Virus record (IMG/VR): IMGVR_UViG_3300034093_000452
Location: 1-44,566 of that record
Direction: 5' to 3' (one strand)
DNA length: 44,566 nucleotides
Source: a virus
Shown in pieces: positions 15,635 to 24,183 of this stretch. The stretch's first letter is position 1. Each line of letters opens with the position of its first letter. Under the pieces are notes generated by a model, which ran no database searches, was not told where the DNA came from, and saw only the letters and a list, made by a program, of their open reading frames with translations. The position numbers and the translations under genes are program-made.

Positions 15635-16082
15635 GAAAAAGGGCCGCAGATATGTTCCTGTCGCCGAGTACGACAGCGATTTTATGGATAGTTATACGAA
15701 GGGTACTCATTTGGTTATGTGTTATCCTGGGGGCACTAGTCGCCGCTTTAATATCAACCCGGATTATGCAGGGCTGATTGCGGCCAGCCGAGTGGCTGAA
15801 GATGCTATTAGTAAGGCAGTGGTGCAGGCTAGCGAGATGCGCCCACACAATAGGCCCATTACTGAAAAGCAGAAGAAGGCTTGGGAAGCAATGGCCAAGG
15901 CATTCGGTGACGACCGCTACTATGTGGAAATCCCCAGTGCCAGAGAAATTGCCGAAGCTGGTGTAAAGGCTTTACAAGAAGAAGCAAAGATGCTATACTC
16001 TAATGAAGCAGTTCGTAAAGCCTACGAACATTTTATTTTAATGTGCGAACTAACTAAGGAACCGCAAAATGCTAACAGTTAA
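15612..16082 (+). CDS. Hypothetical protein (156 aa)
   Basis: I choose ATG 15612 (MTKKIYYEKKGRRYVPVAEY), which gives a modest overlap with the previous gene; the longer in-frame start at 15471 would overlap it by 164 bases. The N-terminal half has strands (YTKGTHLVMCYPGGTSRRFN), the rest is helical (REIAEAGVKALQEEAKMLYS). It resembles conserved hypothetical phage proteins. No function assigned. Confidence 0.75.
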   Translation: MTKKIYYEKKGRRYVPVAEYDSDFMDSYTKGTHLVMCYPGGTSRRFNINPDYAGLIAASRVAEDAISKAVVQASEMRPHNRPITEKQKKAWEAMAKAFGDDRYYVEIPSAREIAEAGVKALQEEAKMLYSNEAVRKAYEHFILMCELTKEPQNANS

Positions 16083-16632
16083 AGAATGGATGGAACTTGT
16101 CGATTACCGTATTACCGAAGGTAGCACCTATGGGTGGAGGTGTTTTGGAGATGACGTGTATCAACTCGACAGTTGGAATGGTGACCAAGAGGGTCATAGT
16201 TTTACTATCACCTTTGATACTAAGACTCAAGAAGTTTATCAAGTAGAGGCACACGACTTCCGTAACGGTCGAGCCTACCGTATGATCAATTCCGACTATG
16301 CCTCGGCTCATGCAAAAGAAACTGCTAATCGCAGGGTGCCGGATGAGGCCTGGGAAGATGTCAACTATGTAGATCTCGAGGCCGATGACGACTTTATGCA
16401 AAAGGCTCTGGCCATTGCCGCAGGCGAGGATTATGATACTCGTGTTAGTGTTCCTGTAGACTTTACAGACGAAGAGCTGTTAAAATATATGAAGCTAGCA
16501 CACGAACGTGATATGACATTTAACCAGTTCATAGAAGAAGCTCTTCGAGCAGTGCTTGAAGACTACAAGCGTGACCCAGAAGGTATGAAGGACAAGGCCG
16601 ATCAATGGAAGGCCAGTCGTGACATTACCTGA
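16069..16632 (+). CDS. Hypothetical protein with ribbon-helix-helix-like C-terminus (187 aa)
   Basis: The first 100 residues look beta-rich (SFTITFDTKTQEVYQVEAHDF). Residues about 140-170 (VSVPVDFTDEELLKYMKLAH then MTFNQFIEEALRAVLEDYK) match the strand-helix-helix pattern of ribbon-helix-helix DNA-binding or antitoxin-like domains. It could be a small regulator. It overlaps both neighbours by 14 bases. Confidence 0.7.
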   Translation: MLTVKEWMELVDYRITEGSTYGWRCFGDDVYQLDSWNGDQEGHSFTITFDTKTQEVYQVEAHDFRNGRAYRMINSDYASAHAKETANRRVPDEAWEDVNYVDLEADDDFMQKALAIAAGEDYDTRVSVPVDFTDEELLKYMKLAHERDMTFNQFIEEALRAVLEDYKRDPEGMKDKADQWKASRDIT

Positions 16633-16864
16633 TGAAAGATATCGAGCAGTAGTAAGGACTCAAGAGTTTTTAGTAGAAATTCTTAATACTCCTCGAGTTC
16701 CTAAAGCCATTAAGGATAATGCTAGGTATTGTCTTAGACATTATCCCAGTGCGTGGGATATGAAACGAGCTGCTGAAAATTGCCCCGATGTATTTTCTGA
16801 ACGCATGGAACCGTTATATCGAATGGTAAAAGCCTACGAACAGGATAAAGAAAATGAATCGTGA
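16619..16864 (+). CDS. BPSL0761-like protein (81 aa)
   Basis: Starts at GTG 16619, overlapping the previous gene by 14 bases. TLPDERYRAVVRTQEFL, then RVPKAIKDNARYCLRHYPSAWDM, then AAENCPDVF are the hallmarks of the BPSL0761 family of proteobacterial and phage proteins. Its role is unknown. The family likeness supports the GTG start, since relatives begin with M-T-x-P-D-E-R. Confidence 0.8.
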   Translation: MTLPDERYRAVVRTQEFLVEILNTPRVPKAIKDNARYCLRHYPSAWDMKRAAENCPDVFSERMEPLYRMVKAYEQDKENES

Positions 16865-17279
16865 TATAGACAAGTACGAAGCATTTGCCAAAAGCATGGA
16901 AGAGAAGTATCCAAAGATGTTCTCACAATCCTACGGTGGGTTTGCTGTAGGTGAAGGATGGTGGCCTATTATCGAAAGCCTATGTGCCAATATCCAAAGC
17001 CACACTGACTGGTGGAATAAGAACCGCGAAACTCGCCCTGTTATTGAACAGGTAGTAGTAGAACAGATCAAAGAAAAGTTTGGCGGATTGCGGTTCTACT
17101 ATCAAGGTGGCGACGATCAAATTAGTGGTATGGTACGTATGGCAGAAGCATGGGCTGACAAGAGTTGTGAAACTTGCGGTGCTCCTGGCACAGCAGGTGG
17201 TAAAGGTTGGATTAAAACATTGTGTCCTACACACAGGGCAGAATCAGATGCCCGTTATGCAGAAAGATTTAAAGAATGA
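16854..17279 (+). CDS. Conserved phage protein with zinc-binding CxxC...C-x2-H (141 aa)
   Basis: VVEQIKEKFGGLRFYYQGGD (about residues 67-86) followed by CETCGAPGTAGGKGWIKTLCPTHR (Cys106, Cys109, Cys125, His128) defines a protein family seen often in phages of Proteobacteria. The cysteines should hold one zinc. No activity is known. It overlaps the upstream gene by 11 bases and the next by 4. Confidence 0.8.
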   Translation: MNRDIDKYEAFAKSMEEKYPKMFSQSYGGFAVGEGWWPIIESLCANIQSHTDWWNKNRETRPVIEQVVVEQIKEKFGGLRFYYQGGDDQISGMVRMAEAWADKSCETCGAPGTAGGKGWIKTLCPTHRAESDARYAERFKE

Positions 17280-17485
17280 GAGAACAAATTGAAACACTTA
17301 TGAAACAGGCTGGAACTGATACGAGCGGTAAATGGATGGGCATCGAACACGCCGAAAAGTTTGCCGAATTGATTATTTGCAAATGTGCTCAGATTGGTGA
17401 ATTGAAAGAACAGGGATACGAGCAATACGATCCTAGTGTATCTGTAGGGTGGTACATGAAACAATATTTCGGAGTTAAAGAATGA
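17276..17485 (+). CDS. Hypothetical protein (69 aa)
   Basis: Short alpha-helical protein (EHAEKFAELIICKCAQIGELKEQG) ending with [15 protein letters not shown], a pattern common in small conserved phage proteins. ATGA overlap at both ends. Function unknown. Confidence 0.75.
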   Translation: MREQIETLMKQAGTDTSGKWMGIEHAEKFAELIICKCAQIGELKEQGYEQYDPSVSVGWYMKQYFGVKE

Positions 17486-17907
17486 AAGTCGGTCTAAGTT
17501 ACAGTCGTTGCGTTCTTGATATTGTTGAAGAACGTGTAGACATAGAAGATGTACTGGTAGTAATTACTCGTACAGATTTTGACCCGCGAGATGACCTACA
17601 ATGGTCAGGTATCTGGGAAGGCTACTGCCTCGGAGGTGCAAGCCATGCCGAGTGGAGTCACTATGACTTTAACAATAAAGACGACGAGGACAAGTTCCGT
17701 AGTGTCAGCATCATGTTGTGGGAAGATGGAAAACTGCACCAACCTCGCAAGTTTGGCAGACATCCTGCTCGTCGATCAGAAATATGGCTCGAAACAGTTT
17801 TACCTAGTGAAGAACTAGATCGCAATCCCGCAGTGAAAAAAGCGTGGGACAATTTCCAGGTCATTGCTGGCCTGACTAATACAACACTTGATAAGGCATA
17901 CAAATAA
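17482..17907 (+). CDS. Conserved phage hypothetical protein (141 aa)
   Basis: Begins [25 protein letters not shown], followed by [23 protein letters not shown], a pattern I associate with small phage proteins that occur beside other nucleotide-related genes. No catalytic motif is certain. Its stop shares a base with the ClpP start (TAATG), so translation may be coupled. Confidence 0.75.
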   Translation: MKVGLSYSRCVLDIVEERVDIEDVLVVITRTDFDPRDDLQWSGIWEGYCLGGASHAEWSHYDFNNKDDEDKFRSVSIMLWEDGKLHQPRKFGRHPARRSEIWLETVLPSEELDRNPAVKKAWDNFQVIAGLTNTTLDKAYK

Positions 17908-18491
17908 TGTTAGTACCAATGGTGGTCGAGAAGACCGGACAAGGCGAAAGAGCCTTTGATATTTTTAGCCGCTTGCTTAATGAGCGTATTGTGTTCTTGA
18001 ATGGACCAGTCGATGATCACAGTAGTAATCTAATTGTAGCACAGATCCTACATTTGGAAAGTTCAGACAGCGAAAAGGATATTCACTTTTACATTAATAG
18101 TCCAGGCGGTGTAATTACAAGTGGCATGGCTATCTATGACGTTATGCAGTTTGTCAAACCAAATGTGTGTACCTATGTTATGGGTCAGGCTTGTTCAATG
18201 GGTAGTTTCCTAGCACAGGCAGGACATCCAGGTAAACGTTTTATGTTGCCACATGCTCGTCACATGATTCATCAGCCTAGTGGTGGTGCTCGTGGTATGC
18301 AGAGTGATATTGAAATTCAATACAAAGAAATCACACAAATGAAAACCATGTTAACCAAATTGTATGTTGAACACAATACCGCCGGTAAAAGCTATGCCGA
18401 TTTTGAGCGTGATATGGATCGAGATACATTTATGAGCGCAGATGAAGCACTGGCTTATGGTCTTTGCGACAAAATTGTTTCACGTCGATAA
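17907..18491 (+). CDS. clpP: ClpP-type serine protease
   Basis: 194 residues that align from residue 1 with mature E. coli ClpP (LVPMV..., [12 protein letters not shown]). Catalytic Ser97 sits in [10 protein letters not shown] and His122 in MIHQPSGG, the same numbers as in mature E. coli ClpP; the acid is in ERDMDRDTF (Asp169 or Asp171). There is no propeptide, so the enzyme should assemble as 14-mers without self-processing. A ClpA homologue is encoded at 40596 with a VGF docking loop. The Cys before the active Ser replaces the usual Ala. Likely function: regulated protein degradation with phage or host Clp ATPase. Confidence 0.95.
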   Translation: MLVPMVVEKTGQGERAFDIFSRLLNERIVFLNGPVDDHSSNLIVAQILHLESSDSEKDIHFYINSPGGVITSGMAIYDVMQFVKPNVCTYVMGQACSMGSFLAQAGHPGKRFMLPHARHMIHQPSGGARGMQSDIEIQYKEITQMKTMLTKLYVEHNTAGKSYADFERDMDRDTFMSADEALAYGLCDKIVSRR

Positions 18492-18591
18492 GCCTATAAT
18501 AAATAGTAGGCAGCGGACTTTCACGCACATTCATCCCGCTTTATAAACTCTGCATGTCGTCAAACTTGCTACCTTACAAAGGAGACTAGAG
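18492..18591 (+). promoter_or_regulatory. 100-base leader with AATAAATA late-type motif before queD-like gene
   Basis: AATAAATA at 18498-18505 (inside TATAATAAATAG) resembles a T4-type late promoter and overlaps a sigma70-like TATAAT without an evident -35. The rest forms a long untranslated leader for this compact genome, ending in AAAGGAG. I see no riboswitch consensus. Confidence 0.45.
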
Positions 18592-19098
18592 ATGGCAAAT
18601 CTACAACCCGTACTATACAAGTACACAAGCACAAAAGAATATCACGATGCATTTCCCTGTGCATACCGCCAATGGCGCAGTGATAGTCATTGTAATCTAA
18701 TTCACGGCTATTCATTTAGCATGAAATTCTACTTTGGCACCAACGACCTAGATGTCCGCAATTGGGCGGCTGACTATGGTGGTTTAAAAGAACTAAAGAA
18801 AACATTAGAGGATCAATTCGATCATACTTTAATTGTTGCACAAGACGATCCTCAAATGGAAGTATTCAAAATGCTACAAGAAAAGAACATGGCTAAGATT
18901 GTCATTCTACCAGCACTCGGTTGTGAAGCATTAAGTGACATGCTCTACAAATATGTCAACGGCGTTTACATTCCAGAGATGTGGGGACCGGGCGAAGCGG
19001 CAAGACTTTGGTGCTATCGTGTGGAAGTACGCGAAACACAGGCCAATATGGCGTTCCGTGAAGGACATCGTGAATGGAATGAAGACCTATTTGCGTAA
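18592..19098 (+). CDS. queD: QueD-like 6-carboxytetrahydropterin synthase family protein
   Basis: 168 residues. DSHCNLIHGYSFSMKFYFG (Cys34, His38, Tyr40), NWAADYGGLKELKK and DQFDHTLIVAQDDP match the QueD/PTPS family, which turns dihydroneopterin triphosphate from FolE into 6-carboxytetrahydropterin on the way to preQ0. The second histidine of the usual HGH zinc motif is Tyr here, and His18 is a candidate first ligand, so zinc binding may differ. With FolE at 6921 it suggests 7-deazaguanine synthesis for DNA protection; the other enzymes are not in the window. Confidence 0.85.
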   Translation: MANLQPVLYKYTSTKEYHDAFPCAYRQWRSDSHCNLIHGYSFSMKFYFGTNDLDVRNWAADYGGLKELKKTLEDQFDHTLIVAQDDPQMEVFKMLQEKNMAKIVILPALGCEALSDMLYKYVNGVYIPEMWGPGEAARLWCYRVEVRETQANMAFREGHREWNEDLFA

Positions 19099-19252
19099 CA
19101 TTTGGAGACTATGGGCTAAGGCCCTTGGAGAAAAAGCAGGCAATACAGATTCGGAATCAGATCTAATTGCTTGCTTTCGCACATTTATTGTGCTATCATA
19201 CATAATAACAAACTGCTTTATAGTAGCAGGTGTATTAAGGCACTGGAACTAA
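19079..19252 (+). CDS. Small conserved phage membrane protein (57 aa)
   Basis: ATG 19079 lies 20 bases inside the end of the queD-like gene. MKTYLRNIWRLWAKALGEKAG is an amphipathic start, and TFIVLSYIITNCFIVAGVLRHW a transmembrane helix (about residues 34-55). I recall closely similar small proteins in T4-like marine phages. Function unknown. Confidence 0.8.
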   Translation: MKTYLRNIWRLWAKALGEKAGNTDSESDLIACFRTFIVLSYIITNCFIVAGVLRHWN

Positions 19253-19253
19253 C

Positions 19254-19388
19254 ATGACAGATAAAGATTGGTTAGAAAGAGTAACCATAGCATACAAAGC
19301 GTATCCATACCCAAGTAAAGAAATTGAAAGATTTATTAAATGGATGTATGAACAATATGGAATTGTAGCGCCAAAGGACGCAGAATGA
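19254..19388 (+). CDS. Small hypothetical protein (44 aa)
   Basis: ATG directly after the previous stop; TGA overlaps the next ATG. MTDKDWLERVTIAYKAYPYP, then KEIERFIKWMYEQYGI, forms two short helices. The tight coupling on both sides supports it as a gene. Function unknown. Confidence 0.7.
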   Translation: MTDKDWLERVTIAYKAYPYPSKEIERFIKWMYEQYGIVAPKDAE

Positions 19389-19867
19389 AGATAGGATTTA
19401 ACTGTAGTAGTTTTGATCTGTTACATGCAGGTCATGTAACCATGCTTAAAATGGAGAAACAGTTATGCGATTATCTTGTTGTTGCACTTCAAATTGATCC
19501 TTCAATAGATAGACCTGGAGTTAAAAATAAACCTGTTCAAAGTGCCTATGAAAGATATGTGCAATTACAGGCCTGCAAATATGTGGATGAAATTTTAATA
19601 TACGAAACCGAATTCGATCTGTTACAATTACTTAAGACACAGACTATTCATATTCGGTTTCTCAGTGACGAATATCTAAATAGAGATTTTACAGGCAAGC
19701 AATGGTGTATTGACAACGGTATAGAATTACACTATCATAAAAGAGAACATGTTTATAGTTCTAGCGAACTTAGAGATAGAACCGTTAAACTAGAAAATAA
19801 AAAAGAAACAGAAGTTAGTAATGTATTGCCACAGTACTCACCTAATTTAATTAAAGGAAACAAATGA
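19385..19867 (+). CDS. Cytidylyltransferase-like protein (TagD type), copy 1
   Basis: 160 residues of a Rossmann-like nucleotidyltransferase: [17 protein letters not shown] (HxGH nucleotide site near residue 14), [18 protein letters not shown], and YSSSELRDR in place of the ISTSxxxxR motif. Family members make CDP-glycerol, ADP-heptose or similar activated compounds. A second copy lies at 31686. It sits just before the UXS-like epimerase with ATGA overlap, tying it to sugar metabolism. Substrate unknown. Confidence 0.85.
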   Translation: MKIGFNCSSFDLLHAGHVTMLKMEKQLCDYLVVALQIDPSIDRPGVKNKPVQSAYERYVQLQACKYVDEILIYETEFDLLQLLKTQTIHIRFLSDEYLNRDFTGKQWCIDNGIELHYHKREHVYSSSELRDRTVKLENKKETEVSNVLPQYSPNLIKGNK

Positions 19868-20799
19868 AAAAAGTATTAGTAACAGGCGGCGCAGGATTTT
19901 TAGGTTCACATTTATGTGATCGGCTTGTCAACGAAGGACACCATGTTCTTTGTGTGGACAATTATTTTACAGGTAGCAAAAACAATATTGCTCATTTATT
20001 AGATAACAAGAATTTTGAAGTCATCCGACAAGATGTTTGCTTTCCATTATATGTAGAAGTTGATGAGATTTATAATTTGGCTTGCCCTGCAAGTCCATAT
20101 TATTATCAATGGGATCCTATCCAAACAATGAAAACCAGTGTGCTAGGTGCCTACAATATGCTAGGTTTGGCCAAACGTACTGGTGCTAAGATTCTACAGG
20201 CAAGTACCAGTGAATGCTACGGTGACCCAACTGTACATCCACAACCGGAATCATATTGGGGCAATGTAAATCCAATTGGTATCCGTAGTTGCTACGATGA
20301 GGGTAAACGTGCCGCAGAAACACTGTTTATGGACTACTACCGTACTCACGATGTTAAGGCCAAAATTGTTCGTATTTTCAACACTTATGGCCCAAGAATG
20401 GCTCAAAATGATGGCAGAGTAGTTAGTAATTTCATCGTTCAAGCACTACAAGGCAAAGACATTACTATCTACGGTGATGGTATGCAAACTCGTAGTTTCT
20501 GCTATGTTGATGATCTTTTGGATGCTATGCAGGCAATGATGAACCACACCGACGATAATTTTATCGGGCCTGTCAATACTGGCAATCCAGGAGAGTTTAC
20601 CATGTGGGAATTAGCACATAAAGTTATTGAACTTACCGGAAGCAAGAGCCAAATCCTTCAAATGCCTTTGCCTCAAGACGATCCAAAGCAACGTCGTCCG
20701 GATATTTCAGTAGCAAAGTCTATGCTCGATTGGGAACCTAAAATCAATTTGGAACAAGGACTTGTTAGAACCATTGACTATTTCCGTACAATCGTGTAA
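19864..20799 (+). CDS. NAD-dependent epimerase/dehydratase, UDP-glucuronate decarboxylase-like
   Basis: Extended short-chain dehydrogenase of 311 residues: TGGAGFLGS (7-15) binds NAD, and the active site has STSECYGDP with Tyr144 and Lys148 of [30 protein letters not shown] and [10 protein letters not shown] are typical of UDP-xylose synthase (UXS), which turns UDP-glucuronate into UDP-xylose. The short dehydrogenase at 6038 might supply the glucuronate. A related UDP-sugar decarboxylase or epimerase activity cannot be excluded. No frameshift. Confidence 0.88.
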   Translation: MKKVLVTGGAGFLGSHLCDRLVNEGHHVLCVDNYFTGSKNNIAHLLDNKNFEVIRQDVCFPLYVEVDEIYNLACPASPYYYQWDPIQTMKTSVLGAYNMLGLAKRTGAKILQASTSECYGDPTVHPQPESYWGNVNPIGIRSCYDEGKRAAETLFMDYYRTHDVKAKIVRIFNTYGPRMAQNDGRVVSNFIVQALQGKDITIYGDGMQTRSFCYVDDLLDAMQAMMNHTDDNFIGPVNTGNPGEFTMWELAHKVIELTGSKSQILQMPLPQDDPKQRRPDISVAKSMLDWEPKINLEQGLVRTIDYFRTIV

Positions 20800-20802
20800 A
20801 AT
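20774..20802 (+). promoter_or_regulatory. Sigma70-type promoter, leaderless start
   Basis: TTGACT (20774-20779), 17 bases and TAAAAT (20797-20802), then 5 bases to ATG 20808. The whole promoter lies in the 3' end of the UXS-like gene. Its -10 is weaker than in the other leaderless cases. Confidence 0.7.
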
Positions 20803-20807
20803 ATACT

Positions 20808-20975
20808 ATGACTAAACATTCTTGGACAGTAATACTTGAAGAAGATCCCGATACTAAGGATCTTATTTTGCCGTTGCCTCAAGAACTACTCAATATGCAA
20901 GGTTGGGTAGAAGGCGACACCCTCGAATGGATTGACAACAAGGATGGTTCATGGTCGTTGCACAAACCCAAATAG
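20808..20975 (+). CDS. AbrB/SpoVT-like small protein (55 aa), leaderless
   Basis: 55 residues with WTVILEEDPDTKDLILPLPQELL followed by GWVEGDTLEWIDNKDGSW, the swapped-hairpin pattern of AbrB-type DNA-binding proteins and antitoxins. Its ATG starts 5 bases after a -10 hexamer. If it binds DNA it could be an early regulator, for example of the dyads seen at other phage promoters; this is a guess. Confidence 0.7.
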   Translation: MTKHSWTVILEEDPDTKDLILPLPQELLNMQGWVEGDTLEWIDNKDGSWSLHKPK

Positions 20976-21601
20976 TCTACGAAGACCGCATTGAGAATTT
21001 CAAAAACAATATCCTCGGGGTCAATGTACTAGATCAAACTTATTGTAATGCACTTACTGATAGTATTGTTAAACTAGAAAGTAAAATTATTGGATTAGGT
21101 CCGTCACATTACAAAGAAGCACCCGTTAATTCTATTACCACTAGACACGAATATTACAATTTAATTGATTTTCTTCCTAATCAAATAAATCCGTTGCTTA
21201 AAAAGATTTTAGAATCTGCAAAACAGATCATTGGTGGGGAGGAATTCTATGTTAAAATGTGGGCTAATATTTTCCGAAAAGGAGAAAGAATAGAAAAACA
21301 CATGCACCATGCATCTCCGATTATTGAGAATGACATGTTTAAAAAGAATGTGTTTAAAACAATCTGTGGAAACTTATTCTTACAAGGTGATGCACCTAGT
21401 GATACTGTGTATTACGGTAAAGACATTTTAAAAATTCCAAATAAAACAGGAGACATACATTTCTTTTCTTGCATTATGCCACACGAAACATTGCCCTATC
21501 AGGGAAATTTAAGGGTTGGAATTGCATTTGACATTTACACAAAAAACTTTTTTCCAGAAATTGGGATAACAACGCCCTCTCATTTAAGATTGATATCATG
21601 A
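20951..21601 (+). CDS. 2OG-Fe(II) oxygenase family protein
   Basis: 216 residues. MWANIFRKGERIEKHMHHASP (His117/His119/His120 region), then ICGNLFLQGDAPSDTVYYG, then IHFFSCIMPHETLPYQGNLRVGIAFDIY with His178 and Arg188, give the double-stranded beta-helix iron and 2-oxoglutarate sites of the phage prolyl-hydroxylase-like group. The first 100 residues are variable. It overlaps the AbrB-like gene by 25 bases and uvsE by 4. Substrate unknown; the collagen-like fibres of this phage are one possibility. Confidence 0.8.
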   Translation: MVVAQTQIVYEDRIENFKNNILGVNVLDQTYCNALTDSIVKLESKIIGLGPSHYKEAPVNSITTRHEYYNLIDFLPNQINPLLKKILESAKQIIGGEEFYVKMWANIFRKGERIEKHMHHASPIIENDMFKKNVFKTICGNLFLQGDAPSDTVYYGKDILKIPNKTGDIHFFSCIMPHETLPYQGNLRVGIAFDIYTKNFFPEIGITTPSHLRLIS

Positions 21602-22626
21602 AAAAACAAATTGGATTTGCCTGCAAATGGATCGACACTCCTGCACAAGTTAATGGCATCAAGCCCAATGACGATGCTAAAAAGTACAATACTGGCTCTA
21701 CCACCGTTGCGTGGTTAAATAGACAGAGCCAGAATGTAGCAGAAGAAAAACTTTGGGACCTTACTAAAGGTAACATTGAAGCTGTTCGCAAACTGGTAGA
21801 ACGTGTAGGAGCACTTGATGAAAATCTTAGAATGGTACGACTCGGCAGCGATATACTACCTGTGTATACTCAGCGCGATTGGCAGTTCTTTTACAGGCTA
21901 TCCGATGTTAGAGCCTATTGCGAAAGAGCATTTCGAGCCGTGGGAGATCTGGCTCGCAAGGGCGGCGTTAGGCTCAGCTTTCATCCTGGTCAGTTTACTG
22001 TCTTGGCAAGTGAGTCGGATGATATTGTAAATAGGTCGATAGAGGAGTTTGAATATCATGTGGATATGGCCCGCTGGATGGGATATGGTAAATCGTTTCA
22101 AGACTTTAAAATCAACGTCCACATCTCGGGTCGAAGAGGTCCACAAGGCATTAAGGATGTACTCGGAAGACTTACCCCCGAAGCAAGAAACTGCATCACA
22201 ATTGAAAACGACGAGAACGCCTGGGGAATCGAAAGCAGCCTTGAGCTGCAAAAACATTGCGCCCTCGTGCTTGACGTACACCATCACTGGGTCCGTACAG
22301 GAGACTACATTCAACCCACCGACGATAGAGTTCTACGTGTGATTGACAGCTGGCGGGGTGTTCGACCCGTTATGCACTATTCTGTTAGCCGTGAAGAATG
22401 GCTACCTGGACATTGTGAGAAAACACTGCCCGATTATGCACAGCTATTAGAAGCCGGACACAAAAAGCAGAAACTGCGAGCCCACAGTAATTTTATGTGG
22501 AACACCGCAGTAAATGAATGGGCATTAAGTTTCCTCGATACCCATGATATTATGGTAGAAGCAAAGGGCAAAAACCTTGCGAGCGTTGCCCTTGCCGACC
22601 GAGCTAAAAAATTAAGCCTTCTTTGA
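21598..22626 (+). CDS. uvsE: UV-damage endonuclease
   Basis: The 342-residue protein has the UVDE TIM-barrel layout: IGFACKWI at the start, MVRLGSDILPVYT, RLSFHPGQFTVLAS, NVHISGRRG, TIENDENAW, LVLDVHHHW and MHYSVSREEW. These carry the metal-binding His, Glu and Asp residues of the family. The enzyme nicks DNA 5' of UV photoproducts and so repairs phage DNA in sunlit water. The end overlaps a convergent gene by 15 bases. Confidence 0.95.
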   Translation: MKKQIGFACKWIDTPAQVNGIKPNDDAKKYNTGSTTVAWLNRQSQNVAEEKLWDLTKGNIEAVRKLVERVGALDENLRMVRLGSDILPVYTQRDWQFFYRLSDVRAYCERAFRAVGDLARKGGVRLSFHPGQFTVLASESDDIVNRSIEEFEYHVDMARWMGYGKSFQDFKINVHISGRRGPQGIKDVLGRLTPEARNCITIENDENAWGIESSLELQKHCALVLDVHHHWVRTGDYIQPTDDRVLRVIDSWRGVRPVMHYSVSREEWLPGHCEKTLPDYAQLLEAGHKKQKLRAHSNFMWNTAVNEWALSFLDTHDIMVEAKGKNLASVALADRAKKLSLL

Positions 22627-22980
22627 TCTCGGAGTTGCTGGTTTCTTAGGAGCAGCTTTAATAGCAGCAGCCTTCTTAACAGGGGCTGCTTTTTTTGCGG
22701 CTGGTTTTGCTACAGGAGCTTCTACTTTAGGAGCACGTGGTGTACGTGGCTTCTTAGCAGGAGCTTCTGCTACTACAGCTTCTGGTACGACTGCATTTTC
22801 TACTACCACTACTGTATCAGTAACAACTGCAGGTGCAGTTTCTACCACAACCGGAGCAGGTTCTGGTGCAGGTGGAGTTTCAATTTTATAAGGTGCAGAT
22901 GGTTTTGTATCAGCAGGAGTTCTTAAAAAGACCCACCATAATCCAAAGCCAAATACTGCGACTGCGACAATAATTTCCAT
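22612..22980 (-). CDS. Membrane-anchored Ala/Pro/Lys-rich protein, H1-like tail
   Basis: 122 residues on the minus strand. The start MEIIVAVAVFGFGLWWVFLR is a single membrane helix; then comes a proline/alanine/valine-rich spacer, and the C-terminal 45 residues are basic repeats (KKAAPVKKAAAIKAAPKKP) like histone H1 or AlgP tails. AAAGGAAAA precedes the ATG and TATACT- and TTAAATA-like boxes lie upstream. The tail probably binds DNA or another polyanion near the membrane. Low-complexity composition lowers certainty, but start signals and strand switch support a real gene. Confidence 0.7.
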   Translation of the reverse strand: MEIIVAVAVFGFGLWWVFLRTPADTKPSAPYKIETPPAPEPAPVVVETAPAVVTDTVVVVENAVVPEAVVAEAPAKKPRTPRAPKVEAPVAKPAAKKAAPVKKAAAIKAAPKKPATPRSKKA

Positions 22981-23057
22981 GGTACTTTTCCTTTAATTAA
23001 AGTATAATATATTTAACTTTCTAAAAATTAAGGCTATTGTTATTTGAGTATTTTTAG

Positions 23058-23076
23058 GTAAATACCTCTATAAATC
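23058..23076 (+). promoter_or_regulatory. Late-promoter-like TATAAATC and GTAAATA before virion genes
   Basis: GTAAATA at 23058-23064 and TATAAATC at 23069-23076 precede ATG 23098. They lie in the 117-base gap between the divergent minus-strand gene and the virion genes, so this gap probably holds promoters for both directions. Confidence 0.4.
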
Positions 23077-23097
23077 TCACCGTAGGGGTATTTCTTA

Positions 23098-24180
23098 ATG
23101 TTAAAATGGTTGACAACTAGCAGTCTAGGTACACTTCAAACTGGATATGTTAGTGAAATTTCTGTGCAGTCTACACAGACATCGTCAGGTTCAGAGTTAA
23201 AATACGAGCTTAAAGCTGGGCAACTTCCCAGCGGGCTAACTTTAAAACATGATGGTACCATAGTTGGTAGAGCAAATTATAATTCCTCGGGAACCTTTAC
23301 TTTTATAATCAATGCTGTTGACCTTGCAAATACCGAAGAATCAACACAGACATTCACTCTAAATGTAACGCAACCCAACAATATCAAGTATACCGATATC
23401 TATATTAGACCTTTTTTGAGTGTTACTAAACGTAATCAATTTAACAATTTTATCAACGACTCTACTATATTTGACCCGCTATTAATGTATAGATATTACG
23501 ATTCAAACTTTGGAGTCCAGAGAAGTATTAAACTAACGTTGGATTTTGGTATAGAACAACTAAATCTCTACGAATATCAATATGCATTACAAGAGAATTT
23601 TTATAAAAAGAAGATAAGATTAGGCGGTGTAAAATCCGCTATTGCTAAAAATTCTGCAGGAACACACGTATACGATTTAATATATGTGGAAGTAGTTGAC
23701 GAATTAGTTAATAATTCCGATATTAGCGTCTCTTCTGTAGTACACACTGACCACAACGATGAATTATATTACCCTGCAAGTATAGATAATATGCGTAAAC
23801 AGCTACAATCTATTACACTACAAGACTGGTCGACTATCAGCGTAGATGAACAACTACAGCCTAGATTTATGTTAACTCAGCAGTCGAATGATTACAGAAC
23901 AAAGACGTACATGAGGGTTGTTCCTTTATGTTACACATTGCCTAATAAAAGCAGAATTATTCTAAATAGAATTAAATCTAATAATTTTAAGTTTAACACT
24001 GTTGATTTTGAAGTTGACCGAATAATTGTGGAAAATAGTTTAGACAATAGTGGAGCTAAATATCTAATATTCAACAGAAATGCTGTTGGGGATCTGATGG
24101 ATATAGATGGTTACCTATTTGGTCCAGAAGGTTGGGTACGCCTTGATGATGAAAATAACCAACCTTTACAACGAGAATAA
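23098..24180 (+). CDS. Virion structural protein with Ig-like (He_PIG) N-terminal domain
   Basis: Residues about 5-90 (GTLQTGYVSEISVQS, AGQLPSGLTLKHDGTIVGRANYNSSG, FTFIINAVD) match the putative Ig-like He_PIG repeat found in phage tail and surface proteins. The other 270 residues are mixed and unrecognised. It heads a run of fibre genes and follows late-promoter-like sequences, so a tail or baseplate role is likely. 360 residues. Confidence 0.75.
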   Translation: MLKWLTTSSLGTLQTGYVSEISVQSTQTSSGSELKYELKAGQLPSGLTLKHDGTIVGRANYNSSGTFTFIINAVDLANTEESTQTFTLNVTQPNNIKYTDIYIRPFLSVTKRNQFNNFINDSTIFDPLLMYRYYDSNFGVQRSIKLTLDFGIEQLNLYEYQYALQENFYKKKIRLGGVKSAIAKNSAGTHVYDLIYVEVVDELVNNSDISVSSVVHTDHNDELYYPASIDNMRKQLQSITLQDWSTISVDEQLQPRFMLTQQSNDYRTKTYMRVVPLCYTLPNKSRIILNRIKSNNFKFNTVDFEVDRIIVENSLDNSGAKYLIFNRNAVGDLMDIDGYLFGPEGWVRLDDENNQPLQRE

Positions 24181-24183
24181 TTT

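Noticed and set aside
18506-18591. Possible preQ1-type riboswitch before the queD-like gene
   Set aside because: I cannot find the aptamer hairpin, A-rich tail or pseudoknot pairing; it is just a leader with a good ribosome-binding site.
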